Source: Campylorhamphus procurvoides
Lineage: Eukaryota > Chordata > Aves > Passeriformes > Dendrocolaptidae
NCBI GenBank assembly: GCA_013396655.1
Contig: WBMV01000268.1
Location: 992,001-1,056,000, forward strand
DNA length: 64,000 bases
Direction of reading: 5' to 3'
In this document: positions 47,001 to 53,081 of the stretch, in pieces
Position numbering within the stretch: position 1 is the stretch's first letter
Layout of the letters: the number at the start of each line of letters is the position of its first letter
The notes under the pieces: model-generated
What the model was told of the DNA's origin: nothing
The model's database searches: none
Seen by the model: only the letters and a program-made list of their open reading frames with translations
Translations under genes and position numbers: made by a program

Positions 47001-47770
47001 GGGAATCCTTATGTCTAGGATCCTGCCAGGCTAGACATCTGAAAATACCATGTAACAGCAGCAAAACTGAAGGTGAAACTCCATCCCAGGTGCAAATTCT
47101 TCAGGACAGGATCTAAATAAATATTTTGAGCATATCCCTCAAGGAGAAGCATTAAGTGCTTCTCTCAGTCCCTCCAAACGTCCATATGATAAGGGTGCTG
47201 GCAGCAGGTAGTGAATACTCGTTACCAGTATGCTTACACTGGTGTAGGTTCATGGGAACAAGCAGAAAACATTCCCCTAAGTGAGGGAGACCTAAGCCCA
47301 CTATGCCTGAACTGTCTAGGCTTTACACACATTACTGGACACACTGTTTCTCCAAGTGTTTCCATTCAAACCAAATCCTTCAGGAGCTCAGTGTCCTGCC
47401 CCATCCTAGCTGATGGACAAAAGCACATGCTGAGAAATTAATTTCTTTAAAGCTGTCACGCTTCTCTTGCTATCCAGAAGCCAGACTTTTCCCCTCAGTT
47501 GCATATACAACATTCCCCATTTGAAATGGGCTTATTGCCTCTAAAACTTCTGGGAAAAGAAATGCTGTTAATCCCTGGATTTTACTTACACAACAAATGT
47601 GAGCACCATTGCATGTCTCTGCTCTTCCAGATTTGGAGAAGAAGCTTCAGGAACTGAATCAAACCAAACAAGACAAGGCTGAGCAACTGAGACAACTAGC
47701 GGAACAAGTGATAGCCATTAAAAATGAAATCATGGAGCAGGAAAGCAAGTATGCAACATGCAAAAGTTAG
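8055..47770 (+). CDS. LAMB4: Laminin subunit beta-4, complete (34 coding exons, spliced)
   Basis: This gene encodes a secreted laminin beta chain, a component of basement-membrane heterotrimers. Joining the 34 exons listed below gives 5424 coding bases, about 1807 residues, with matching phases at every junction and no internal stop. Predicted domain order is: signal peptide (about 1-18); LN domain (to about 264); LE1-5 (265 to about 545); LF/domain IV (about 545-812); LE6-13 (about 815-1221); coiled-coil domain II (about 1226-1420); the six-cysteine beta loop (1422-1454); coiled-coil domain I ending in a C-terminal cysteine (1805). Residue-level similarity to human LAMB4 as I remember it is strong throughout (for example [10 protein letters not shown] and [10 protein letters not shown]) and stronger than to LAMB1. 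It lies directly upstream of LAMB1 in the same orientation, as in mammals. Human LAMB4 is about 1761 residues; nearly all the excess is exon 14. The gene looks intact and not a pseudogene. The transcription start is not defined; an acceptor-like AG at 8024-8025 suggests that the first coding exon has an upstream non-coding partner. Confidence 0.93.
9284..9441 (+). CDS. LAMB4: LAMB4 exon 2: signal cleavage region and start of LN domain
   Basis: Acceptor 'tgctcag' at 9283 and donor after GAG at 9441. It enters in phase 1 and leaves in phase 0. It encodes the end of the leader and the first LN strand with [16 protein letters not shown] and TASSTCG, the typical laminin N-terminus (C-x-x-G-x-C-x-P-x-x-x-D-L-L). 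LAMB1 exon 2 is the direct counterpart, 12 bases longer. Confidence 0.92.
9490..10160. repeat. Possible degraded transposable element, unidentified
   Basis: Within intron 2, a block of noticeably higher GC content than its flanks ends close to an AATAAA word (10141-10147 region) and has no coding potential. The composition contrast suggests an old inserted element, perhaps an LTR. I do not recognise the family, so this is a weak call. Confidence 0.25.
12550..12685 (+). CDS. LAMB4: LAMB4 exon 3: LN domain
   Basis: Acceptor 'ttttctag' at 12549, donor gtaagt after 12685, phase 0 to 1, 136 bases, the same length as LAMB1 exon 3. It encodes [21 protein letters not shown] and the LN hallmark KWWQSENG. 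Confidence 0.95.
13963..14036 (+). CDS. LAMB4: LAMB4 exon 4: LN domain
   Basis: 74 bases, phase 1 to 0, the same size as LAMB1 exon 4. It encodes [21 protein letters not shown], a conserved beta-strand core of the LN fold. Acceptor 'ttctcttttcag'; donor after AAG. Confidence 0.95.
14120..14268 (+). mobile_element. Ancient CR1-type LINE 3' relic
   Basis: Diverged sequence in intron 4 following the pattern 'ttgtaagaacagtttagataaacacctgtcaag ... ctgccttaggggagg ... ttctggtcctatgttctata'. This resembles the 3' end of old sauropsid CR1 copies. It is much more diverged than the two younger CR1 copies in this window. Confidence 0.5.
14669..14857 (+). CDS. LAMB4: LAMB4 exon 5: LN domain
   Basis: 189 bases, phase 0 to 0, the same length as LAMB1 exon 5. 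It encodes [25 protein letters not shown] and [15 protein letters not shown], all hallmark LN motifs. Acceptor 'tttcttgcag', donor gtattg. Confidence 0.96.
15015..15078 (+). CDS. LAMB4: LAMB4 exon 6: LN domain
   Basis: 64 bases, phase 0 to 1, the same size as LAMB1 exon 6. It encodes [21 protein letters not shown], the LN segment before the conserved 'LTNLRINF' strand. Donor gtatgg. Confidence 0.94.
15616..15830 (+). CDS. LAMB4: LAMB4 exon 7: end of LN domain and start of LE1
   Basis: 215 bases, phase 1 to 0. It encodes [16 protein letters not shown], then [20 protein letters not shown], where the LN domain ends and the first laminin-EGF repeat begins (Cys265 of the predicted protein). It is 12 bases longer than LAMB1 exon 7; the extra codons are in the variable loop after GHASQC. 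Confidence 0.95.
16578..16651 (+). repeat. 14-nt polypyrimidine minisatellite before exon 8
   Basis: A 74-base stretch without a single purine on the + strand, containing four perfect tandem copies of ccctctccttctct (16586-16641). It ends 12 bases before the exon 8 acceptor and therefore forms, or extends, that intron's polypyrimidine tract. Confidence 0.9.
16664..16784 (+). CDS. LAMB4: LAMB4 exon 8: LE1 continuation
   Basis: 121 bases, phase 0 to 1, the same size as LAMB1 exon 8. It encodes [19 protein letters not shown] and APWRPAEG, the second half of LE1. Donor gtaact is a moderate match to consensus. Confidence 0.95.
17360..17548 (+). CDS. LAMB4: LAMB4 exon 9: LE2
   Basis: 189 bases, phase 1 to 1, matching LAMB1 exon 9. 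It is an LE repeat beginning [17 protein letters not shown] and containing [19 protein letters not shown]. Acceptor 'ttggtttcag', donor gtaagc. Confidence 0.96.
18121..18300 (+). CDS. LAMB4: LAMB4 exon 10: LE3
   Basis: 180 bases, phase 1 to 1, matching LAMB1 exon 10. It begins [14 protein letters not shown] and contains [15 protein letters not shown] and [12 protein letters not shown], a single LE repeat. Donor gtatgt. Confidence 0.96.
18611..19203 (+). mobile_element. CR1 LINE, 3' portion, sense orientation
   Basis: It begins around 'gaggccaagtgtaggtcctgc', passes 'gagaccccacctggaatactgc' and 'ggacattaggaagaaattctt', and ends with the avian CR1 tail 'ttccaacccaaaccattctatg'. An internal deletion is likely near 18890, where 'ctggggtttacaagaaggctg' joins non-adjacent parts of the usual consensus. 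The reading frame is broken, so the copy is dead. It lies wholly within LAMB4 intron 10. Confidence 0.88.
19672..19781 (+). CDS. LAMB4: LAMB4 exon 11: LE4, first part
   Basis: 110 bases, phase 1 to 0. It encodes [20 protein letters not shown] followed by [16 protein letters not shown], most of an LE repeat. Acceptor 'tgtccctgcag', donor gtatgt. Confidence 0.94.
20249..20328 (+). CDS. LAMB4: LAMB4 exon 12: end of LE4 and start of LE5
   Basis: 80 bases, phase 0 to 2. It encodes [21 protein letters not shown], nearly identical to the matching region of human LAMB4 as I recall it. Donor gtaagt. Confidence 0.94.
21312..21462 (+). CDS. LAMB4: LAMB4 exon 13: end of LE5 and start of LF domain
   Basis: 151 bases, phase 2 to 0. 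It encodes [19 protein letters not shown], then the LF-domain entry [21 protein letters not shown]. The last codons (SAPL) line up with APL in human LAMB4 just before the position of the extra exon 14. Confidence 0.94.
22396..22527 (+). CDS. LAMB4: LAMB4 exon 14: 44-residue basic insert in LF domain
   Basis: 132 bases, phase 0 to 0, acceptor 'tatttcatag', donor CAG|gtaaat. It encodes residues 568-611: a segment containing [13 protein letters not shown] and a basic run KNKKRTVRK, with one extra cysteine (576). By recall, human LAMB4 passes directly from the APL end of exon 13 to the segment corresponding to exon 15, and LAMB1 has no counterpart. A second strong donor word ACT|gtaaga inside the exon (GT at 22504) would give a 108-base in-frame exon lacking the last eight codons. 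The open frame, clean splice sites and symmetric phase support a real exon, possibly a cassette exon. Confidence 0.8.
22781..22811. repeat. T-rich simple repeat
   Basis: Pyrimidine-rich tract ending in about 18 consecutive T bases in intron 14. It has no associated element body and no splice acceptor follows it closely. Confidence 0.7.
23264..23449 (+). CDS. LAMB4: LAMB4 exon 15: LF domain core
   Basis: 186 bases, phase 0 to 0. It encodes [31 protein letters not shown] and IRYEPE, the best conserved strand set of the laminin LF (domain IV) module. Acceptor 'tgtctttgcag', donor gtactt. Confidence 0.95.
24648..24769 (+). CDS. LAMB4: LAMB4 exon 16: LF domain
   Basis: 122 bases, phase 0 to 2. 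It encodes [13 protein letters not shown] and ALPLPATKR, aligning with human LAMB4 ADWTVQIVVNPPG and FALPAATR by recall. Donor gtctga is weak but fixed by the protein alignment and by the phase of the next exon. Confidence 0.88.
25461..25581 (+). CDS. LAMB4: LAMB4 exon 17: LF domain
   Basis: 121 bases, phase 2 to 0. It encodes [22 protein letters not shown] and ILIDS. Acceptor 'tgataaacag' has a poor pyrimidine tract, but the donor gtgagt is strong and the sequence matches the family. Confidence 0.92.
26531..26708 (+). CDS. LAMB4: LAMB4 exon 18: end of LF domain
   Basis: 178 bases, phase 0 to 1. It encodes [29 protein letters not shown] and [14 protein letters not shown]. Acceptor is 'cgccgaag', preceded by a pyrimidine tract further upstream; the protein match fixes it. 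Donor gtaagg. Confidence 0.94.
28051..28194 (+). CDS. LAMB4: LAMB4 exon 19: LE6
   Basis: 144 bases, phase 1 to 1. It encodes one LE repeat, [13 protein letters not shown] to [15 protein letters not shown] and GFHGC. The GRCCD doublet cysteine also occurs in human LAMB4. Donor gtgagt. Confidence 0.95.
28419..28650 (+). CDS. LAMB4: LAMB4 exon 20: LE7 and start of LE8
   Basis: 232 bases, phase 1 to 2. It encodes [34 protein letters not shown], then [17 protein letters not shown]. It is GC-richer than its introns. Confidence 0.95.
29025..29058. repeat. Perfect 14-bp inverted repeat, 6-nt loop
   Basis: Left arm agcacgaggttagc (29025-29038), loop caggaa, right arm gctaacctcgtgct (29045-29058). 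The two arms are exact reverse complements with a CpG in each. It lies in intron 20 and would form a stable stem in RNA from either strand. Confidence 0.9.
29116..29150. repeat. Second perfect 14-bp inverted repeat, 7-nt loop
   Basis: Left arm tttgctggtcatat (29116-29129), loop tagttcc, right arm atatgaccagcaaa (29137-29150), exact reverse complements. It lies 57 bases downstream of the first hairpin in the same intron, with unrelated arm sequences. Confidence 0.9.
30107..30264 (+). CDS. LAMB4: LAMB4 exon 21: end of LE8 and start of LE9
   Basis: 158 bases, phase 2 to 1. It encodes [20 protein letters not shown], then [10 protein letters not shown] and CNCLEGYSG. Compare human LAMB4 QYFAHSCYQ by recall. 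Donor gtatga. Confidence 0.95.
31782..32006 (+). CDS. LAMB4: LAMB4 exon 22: end of LE9 and LE10
   Basis: 225 bases, phase 1 to 1. It encodes [27 protein letters not shown] and [21 protein letters not shown], the LE repeat with the characteristic NNID-TDPE signature of beta chains. Donor gtaagt. Confidence 0.96.
33108..33328 (+). CDS. LAMB4: LAMB4 exon 23: LE11 and start of LE12 (GC donor)
   Basis: 221 bases, phase 1 to 0. It encodes [33 protein letters not shown] and [15 protein letters not shown]. The exon must end after CAG at 33328 to keep the LE12 frame, and the following bases are gcaaga, so this is a GC donor. The nearest downstream GT (33337) would add eight bases and shift the frame. 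Confidence 0.93.
33659..33720. repeat. T-rich simple repeat
   Basis: T-rich tract with interspersed G (ttgtttg, ttttgg) in intron 23, plausibly the complement of a retroposon A-tail or plain simple sequence. Confidence 0.65.
33880..33905. repeat. Short palindromic relic of an old interspersed repeat
   Basis: agtcaacagcaa and ttgctattgact form a near-perfect inverted pair (one mismatch) around a 2-base centre. The 'gtcaatggcaaaactcccattgac' type word is familiar from old sauropsid repeats, so this is probably a decayed copy. Confidence 0.35.
34552..34648 (+). CDS. LAMB4: LAMB4 exon 24: LE12, second half
   Basis: 97 bases, phase 0 to 1. It encodes [27 protein letters not shown], aligning with human LAMB4 LTGQCPCKLGYGGKRCSEC by recall. 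Acceptor 'tgtttttacag', donor gtaagt. Confidence 0.94.
35008..35383 (+). CDS. LAMB4: LAMB4 exon 25: LE13 and start of coiled coil
   Basis: 376 bases, the longest exon, phase 1 to 2. It encodes the last LE repeat ([36 protein letters not shown]), then the start of coiled-coil domain II with [16 protein letters not shown] and [11 protein letters not shown]. In the family this is where the rod joins the alpha-helical arm. Confidence 0.95.
35741..35901 (+). CDS. LAMB4: LAMB4 exon 26: coiled-coil domain II
   Basis: 161 bases, phase 2 to 1. It encodes [22 protein letters not shown], amphipathic helix aligning with the human LAMB4 segment containing NEADLLLEDLQEEI by recall. Acceptor 'ttccctttcag', donor gtaagc. 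Confidence 0.9.
38887..39092 (+). CDS. LAMB4: LAMB4 exon 27: coiled-coil domain II
   Basis: 206 bases, phase 1 to 0. It encodes [19 protein letters not shown] and [15 protein letters not shown], matching the human IKIPDIQILNEK block by recall. The N-V-T sequon is a possible N-glycosylation site. Confidence 0.92.
39984..40187 (+). CDS. LAMB4: LAMB4 exon 28: six-cysteine beta loop
   Basis: 204 bases, phase 0 to 0. It encodes the disulfide-bonded loop that interrupts the coiled coil only in laminin beta chains: [20 protein letters not shown] and CGGLNC, six cysteines in total. It is followed by [11 protein letters not shown], the restart of the helix. The donor CAG|gtgctg is weak at positions +4 to +6 but is fixed by the continuation VESI in exon 29. 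Confidence 0.94.
41401..41444. repeat. 18-bp imperfect direct repeat of palindromic words
   Basis: cagatctgaatctgatca (41401-41418) recurs as cagatctgcatctgatca (41427-41444) with one mismatch. Each copy contains the palindromes cagatctg and tgatca. It lies in intron 28, function unknown. Confidence 0.8.
41750..41894 (+). CDS. LAMB4: LAMB4 exon 29: coiled-coil domain I
   Basis: 145 bases, phase 0 to 1. It encodes [15 protein letters not shown] and [14 protein letters not shown], corresponding to human IKKVKNFLL by recall. Donor gtaaat. Confidence 0.92.
41926..41944. repeat. AT dinucleotide microsatellite
   Basis: About nine tandem AT units just after the exon 29 donor in intron 29. Confidence 0.8.
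43728..43932 (+). CDS. LAMB4: LAMB4 exon 30: coiled-coil domain I
   Basis: 205 bases, phase 1 to 2. It encodes [21 protein letters not shown], a block shared with human LAMB4, then [12 protein letters not shown] helix. Acceptor 'ctgttgcag', donor gtaaga. Confidence 0.94.
44532..44670 (+). CDS. LAMB4: LAMB4 exon 31: coiled-coil domain I
   Basis: 139 bases, phase 2 to 0. It encodes [19 protein letters not shown] and [13 protein letters not shown], lysine- and asparagine-rich helix consistent with the heptad region. Conservation is weaker here than in the LE region, as is usual for the family. Confidence 0.9.
44910..45086 (+). CDS. LAMB4: LAMB4 exon 32: coiled-coil domain I
   Basis: 177 bases, phase 0 to 0. 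It encodes [19 protein letters not shown] and [13 protein letters not shown], a charged amphipathic helix. The start AENQ is identical to the human exon start by recall. Confidence 0.92.
46087..46240 (+). CDS. LAMB4: LAMB4 exon 33: coiled-coil domain I
   Basis: 154 bases, phase 0 to 1. It encodes [16 protein letters not shown] and [19 protein letters not shown], matching the human EFVELKKQYAILQ and VKQLKDAAEKLA blocks by recall. Donor gtggtg is a poor consensus match. Confidence 0.93.
47631..47770 (+). CDS. LAMB4: LAMB4 exon 34: C-terminus and stop codon
   Basis: 140 bases including TAG at 47768. It encodes [32 protein letters not shown] and the terminal YATCKS. The C-terminal cysteine is the one that disulfide-bonds to the gamma chain in laminin trimers, and its presence argues for a functional chain. 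Confidence 0.94.
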
Positions 47771-47995
47771 GGTCTGAACAGACCATCAGGTAAAATGCAA
47801 GTGAAGTCTCCATCATTGCCACCTTCTGAGCTTCCTGGCATGGGAGACTGTCCTCTGGAATTACATCTGAAGGGGCATATAGAATTTTGTCACACTGAAA
47901 AATGTAATTTTCTCCTTTTTAAATTTTTTTTTGTCCACTTGAGTTTCTATGGAAATAGGAAATACCTTTTAATAAACCAGTTGATTTAGTAATCA
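47771..47995 (+). other. LAMB4: LAMB4 3' UTR
   Basis: Short AT-rich untranslated region from the stop codon to about 20 bases past the AATAAA signal. A T-rich patch is present at about 47918-47934. The cleavage site is inferred from signal position, not observed. Confidence 0.6.
47971..47976 (+). terminator. LAMB4: LAMB4 polyadenylation signal
   Basis: Canonical AATAAA about 200 bases after the stop codon, followed by T/G-rich sequence (tgtagtctttgg) suitable as a downstream element. Confidence 0.7.
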
Positions 47996-48349
47996 GGCTG
48001 TAGTCTTTGGCGGAGCTCTGTACTACAGTCCTGTGCACAGCCTAGGGCTTCTTGAGGTAGAGATTTGGAAATGCAAAACGATTGCTCAGAGATCTGCTGG
48101 TAACTGCCTCAAAGACAGACTCCCAACACCATGTCTTCTGCCAAACCCTAGATAACCTGTGGTTGTGCCACGACCTTGCATGGGGCTGCACAGACCAGGA
48201 TGGGGCAATGCAGGTAAAACCCTGTGGACTTATGCAGCCAAAGTTGCCAACAACCAGCGGCTTCCCCAGGCACCGTCACTCCTCCAACCCCATCTCTTCA
48301 CTGAGACAGAGCAAGAGAGCACCAGGAACCCTGGCCACGTGAGGGTCCC

Positions 48350-48767
48350 CTAAAGAGCATTCAGCAGAGGGTCATGAGGATGGTGAAAGGTCTGGAGGGG
48401 AAGCCATATGAGGAGCAACTGAGGTCACTTGGTTCGTTCAGCCTGGAGAAGGCTGATAGGAGATCTCACTGCAGTTTTCAGCATCCTCATGAAGGGCAGC
48501 AGAGGCGCAGGTACCTATCCCTTCACTCTTGTGACCAGTGACAGGATGGGAGGACACAGCATGAAGCTGAGTCAGGGAAGGTTTAGGCTGGATATCAGAA
48601 AAAGGTTTTTCACCCAGAGGCTGGTTCAGCACTGGAACAGGTTCCCCGGGAAAGCAGTCACCAAGCCTGACAGAGTTCAAGAAGCATTTGGACAAGGGAG
48701 CCAGGAGCTGGATTCAATGATCCTCATGGGTCCCTTCTAACTCAGCATTTTCTATGATTCTATAAAA
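48350..48767 (+). mobile_element. CR1 LINE, 3' portion, sense orientation
   Basis: It begins near 'agagcattcagcagagg' and contains the CR1 words 'ttcagcctggagaaggctgat' and 'ggtttttcacccagaggctgg'. It ends in 'gggtcccttctaactcagcattttctatgattctat'. It is 5'-truncated and has a degraded frame, as is usual for CR1 copies. Confidence 0.9.
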
Positions 48768-51296
48768 ATGCAGTGGGAAGTACCTCCATTCAACGCGGGC
48801 AACAGAGACAATTCCCCAGTGCCCACTGGATGGCAGTGCACAGATGCTTAATGCTGAAAGCAAATGGAAAATCTTTCCTTTGTCAATGGCTCTCCTGCAA
48901 TGCTTATTTTTCTTATGCTGATAAGGGGCTTACCACATTTTTCATTAATGCAACCAACAACTGGAGAATAACTCCAGTTCTTCGGCTTAAGCAGTGAGTC
49001 TAAAGGGCCAGAATTGTCAAAAAACAGTTTCTCCAGATCTTTTCCTATATGCAGAGCTTCACTGAAGTCAGGGTTCACCCAGCAGCTTTTTTGTAGTCAT
49101 AAGAACACAGCAACCAGCTTAAATTTTAGTTTATAAACAAGTCTTTTTTTTCTATAAAAAAGTCTTCTGTTCTATAAATACAGAAAGAACTGGGGCTAAG
49201 CAAATGATGGAGAAGGCCTAGAATTTTAAAAAGGACTGAAGTGAGCTAAGCCTTAGTTTCAAGATCCCACCCTTGATACACATACTCCTGCAGCACACTG
49301 CAGCAGTCAGAAGACTGCTGATGGCTTTTCCTCAGTTAAAAGCAGTCGTATCATTCCTGGCTGGACTGTCCCACACCAGAGTGAGCATTCATCATGGACT
49401 GCGTTCAGCCCAGTGCTGCTTCAGAGCTCAGATGCAGCCCAAACCACATCTGTGAAAAGAAGGAATTCTCTGAAGGAATTCTCTGCAGGAATACAGGGCT
49501 CTTAGCATTTACCCATCCCATGCCAGCAGCACCCATATGACAATCCTTATTGATCCCACTGCGTAAACACTGCATAGTTATCACCCTGTGTTTACAAGAG
49601 CTAAAGTAGCATTGGTATGCGGTGGGGGGCTTGGGTGGGAACTGCTGGCAGGGATGAGATTTCAGAGATAACTCCTCTAACTCAAACCAGCTGTGCTCCA
49701 GGGCAATGTGCAACATGCATCACACATATAATAGCTTCTATTGTGAAAATGATGGAATCAAATTATAATTTTGATATAATCTGTCAAAGCCACCTGAATG
49801 CAGGAATGCATGTAATTTGCGGGCTAGCATTTTCTGAATTTCAGCACTTTGAAAAATCATCTCTGAGGCGTTAGGCTTCTTTTAAGTTACTAGGCTTAGT
49901 CAGGTGACTGTATTTAGGCTGACTTTGCCGTAATGAAATGGAACATCTCTGTTTCACTTGGAGCACACACCAGGCTGCTCACACGGGGGTCTCCAGGTAA
50001 CACAGGATTTTCTGCAGGTTTCAGTGCATCCCCACTGCACTGCACCTGGAAGAGGCACACTGAAGCACTCAGACAGAAATTCCCTATTGCATATAAACCA
50101 CAATTATTTCATTCATGGCTTTAAAAATCTGAATTCACAAGCAGAAAGTTGAAAGAGAACTTCCTCCTAAAATCCACTGTTGGCTGTGAGAGTTGCCATA
50201 TGGCTTTCCATAAGCTGTGTGGATGAGAAATTTGTAAACACAAGGCAGTTAAACAGGCCTGGAGGGGGGATGTATTCATGGGGGGAAAGAGAAATCGCTG
50301 GAACTAAAACGGAAACAGGAAGAAGAAAGTCAGCGTGGAGTCTTAACCTCCCCTGCCTTTCTCAAAGCATGCTCAAACGCACAAAGGAAGCAAACCTGAT
50401 GGGACCAGCGGCTACAGAACTCCAAATCCATCCTGGGAAGCTTCTGAGGCTTACAACTGGGCAGCATTCCCCATTGGAAGTGGCACAAAAACTTTCCAAG
50501 TGTTTCTTCAAAGTTAATTTGTGGGGAAAATGCTGTATCTAGATCAAAAATACCTATTTTTAGTTCCCCCTGGACCTATTTCTCATGGGCAGAAGTGGCT
50601 TCAGAAAACTGCTTCTTGGAAAAAAAAGAAAAAAAGAAATCAGTATCTTGCTGTAAAGCAATATCATTAATCAAAATGCAAACACACTCAACCAAACTCA
50701 CATATAACCAAAGATACATTTAATCAAAATTACATCGTCAGCTCTGTCTGCTAAGCATTCAACCACTGTGGTGCTGTAAGAAAATGGGTGATTATGTGGG
50801 TCCCAGTGCGGTCAAATTCTGAAATTTTGTTCTTTCAGAAGACTTCCAACCCAGCACAAATACAGACACTCCAGGGCTGTAAAGCTGCCTCACCAACCAC
50901 CAGGAGAAAGAAAAACACAAAACTGAATTTTTATCATTTGAAGAAACAAATTAAAATACTCCCACTCACTATTTGTCACAAGCGCTGCAGAGAGGGGCAG
51001 ACAAAAACAAGTTCTCTGCTCCTAATCACCCACACACTGAATGCTGGTAGTTCTGGCTACCTCTGAAAGGCGACCACAGTTATGGGTGCCAGTGGCTACC
51101 CCAATCCGTGCCTGCAACTCCACCTCTATCCCTGGTGCCACATGGCAGGGTCACTCCCAGGCTGGAACAAAGAGCATTTTCATGCTGTCTGTGGCAAAGC
51201 ACGAAGGAGCGTAAGCACAGCAGTTACCAGGGAGCGTGGAAGGCAGCTTTACCCCATTTTAGGTAAAGGAGAGGACAGGACTTCTACAAAGCTGTG

Positions 51297-51365
51297 AAAG
51301 AAACAAAAAAAAAACCCCAAAACAAAAACAACAACAACAACAAAAAACCCACCAAAAAACCCCAC
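51297..51365. repeat. A/C-rich simple repeat
   Basis: Runs of A with CCCC and repeated aac units (acaacaacaacaac). It is simple sequence with no coding content. Confidence 0.75.
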
Positions 51366-52993
51366 TTTCAATAAAAGTTAAAAGAGATATGGGCCAAAAA
51401 TGTCGAGTGGCAATGAAACACTGTCCTTGCACAGTCGCACTTGGAGTGATGCTGCTGCCCATCTTCTATGAACCAGAGGAGGTTGTAACCACAGCAGAGT
51501 AAAACATTCTCTGTTAGTGGGACAAAAATATTTGTTGTACTGGAGCTTAAAAATATGTCAGGATAATGAAACTGATTTAGTTTTGTGAATTTAGAAGATC
51601 ACACTGGAGAAGTTTAAAATATTACAATTCCTGTCAGCTTGGAATGATTTCACTTCATGGATATCTTTAATGAAACAGCCTCAAAAGTTCTTTAACCAGG
51701 AGTCTTGGGTTATGTTTCAGACCTGGTGTTTAACCTTTAGGGCAAGTCACTTGGTATCTCTCTGTTTCTGTTTATCCATCTGTAAAATGAGAATGAGCAT
51801 ATTTACCTACCTCGGCAGGGTTTGCTGGGATGGACAGACCATGGTGTGTTTTCACTCTGGCACTGCAAATAGTGAGGGCAAAGTGTTCTTGAGGGACACT
51901 GGTACCTGGTAAAGATTTACACGAGTTCATGTGTTACACGTGCGCAAGCGAAACTCGGGTATGTAAACCCAGGCATCTGTCTCAGCCACACATCCATCTT
52001 GCATACACACTCCACAGCTTTTATTTACCAGTAAACCCTTCCCCTGGGTGCCAAGGGGACTCTGCCACCCGCCGATGAAGCTCCCGTGTCTGCCAGCAGA
52101 GCTCAGGGTACGGACAGGGGAGGCTGGGAGCGCAGGGGCAGCTCCAGCACTGCCACTCACTCCTTGCAGCTGCCCCAGCACCCCTGGGAAGGCAGCAGCA
52201 CCATGTGCTCCCAGAAAACGAGAAACAGCCTGGCAGTGGCAGGTTTGACAGGCCTCTCTGCCTGTGCCAGGGCCAGACCTGGCCACCTACGGCAGCAGGG
52301 CCACCACCCGCAGGAATGGCACTCCTGAGCCACGTGTGCTGGCACCACTGCACTGGGCAATGCGGGGCCACTCAGCATCACACGTGACAGCTGACGGCAC
52401 CCTGGTTCCTTGCTGGGTTTTGGACCTTACTGCACAATCATCCATCCATCTATCCATGCATCCCTTCCACCAGCACTATCGGCAGAAAGCAGGATTGGGC
52501 CAACAATCCCATTCCTTCAGAGTTTCTCCACCGACAGGGCCAGGGAACGGGGTCACCCCATCGGTGATTCCTCCCACCCACTATCCCCCCAGTCCCCTCT
52601 ATTGCCGCACCCAGCCCAGAGCGCTCTCCCGACGCTGGAGAGCAGCGGGGAGCGCACAACCTGTTGGCAGGGCGGCTGGAGTCCCACGTTCCCGGCTCGG
52701 GGCTCCTCGGCTGCAGTGGGGCAGCAGTTCCCCTCCCCGGGCCGCTCTCCCCGTGCCTCCCACCCCGCCCGGGCTGCCCTTCCTCGACGGCAGCCCATCC
52801 TGAGCTCCCTGCGGCCCCGGGGCGGGGGCGCCGGGCGGGAGGGGCTCAGCCCGGCCCAGCCCCGCGGGGGCGGTGGGGCGGAGGAGGAGGAGGATTGGGG
52901 GGCGCCGGGCGGTCCGGGGCTGCTGGCCGGGACCCGCGGGAGCTGCGGCGCCTGCGTGAGCAGCAGCAGCGATCGGCCGCGCCTGGAGGGGCA

Positions 52994-53032
52994 GCCCGTC
53001 CCGTCCCATCTCATCCCGTCCCGTCCGGTCCC
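52994..53032 (+). repeat. CCCGT pentanucleotide repeat in LAMB1 5' UTR
   Basis: Degenerate tandem ccgtc/cccgt units just upstream of the LAMB1 start codon, probably within the 5' untranslated leader. A GC-rich repeat here may vary in length between individuals. Confidence 0.75.
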
Positions 53033-53044
53033 GCCGTGCCCGCC

Positions 53045-53081
53045 ATGGGCCGCCTCCCGCTGTACCTCTGCTGCTGCCTCG
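53045..53081 (+). CDS. LAMB1: LAMB1 coding exon 1: start codon and signal peptide
   Basis: 37 bases, ending in phase 1 at donor gtaatt. It encodes [12 protein letters not shown], the hydrophobic part of the leader. It lies in the CpG island with a strong Kozak context. Confidence 0.95.

Larger units (their letters stand above)
39093..47630 (+). other. LAMB4: LAMB4 introns 27-33
   Basis: The non-coding spans are 39093-39983, 40188-41749, 41895-43727, 43933-44531, 44671-44909, 45087-46086 and 46241-47630. They are AT-rich, with an AT dinucleotide run at 41926-41944 and an 18-bp direct repeat at 41401-41444. No nested gene or young transposon was recognised. Confidence 0.8.
47996..52590. other. 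LAMB4-LAMB1 intergenic region
   Basis: About 4.6 kb without a recognised gene. It contains one CR1 copy (48350-48767) and an A/C-rich simple repeat (51297-51365). The remaining sequence is AT-rich and becomes GC-rich from about 52000 towards the LAMB1 promoter. Confidence 0.7.
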
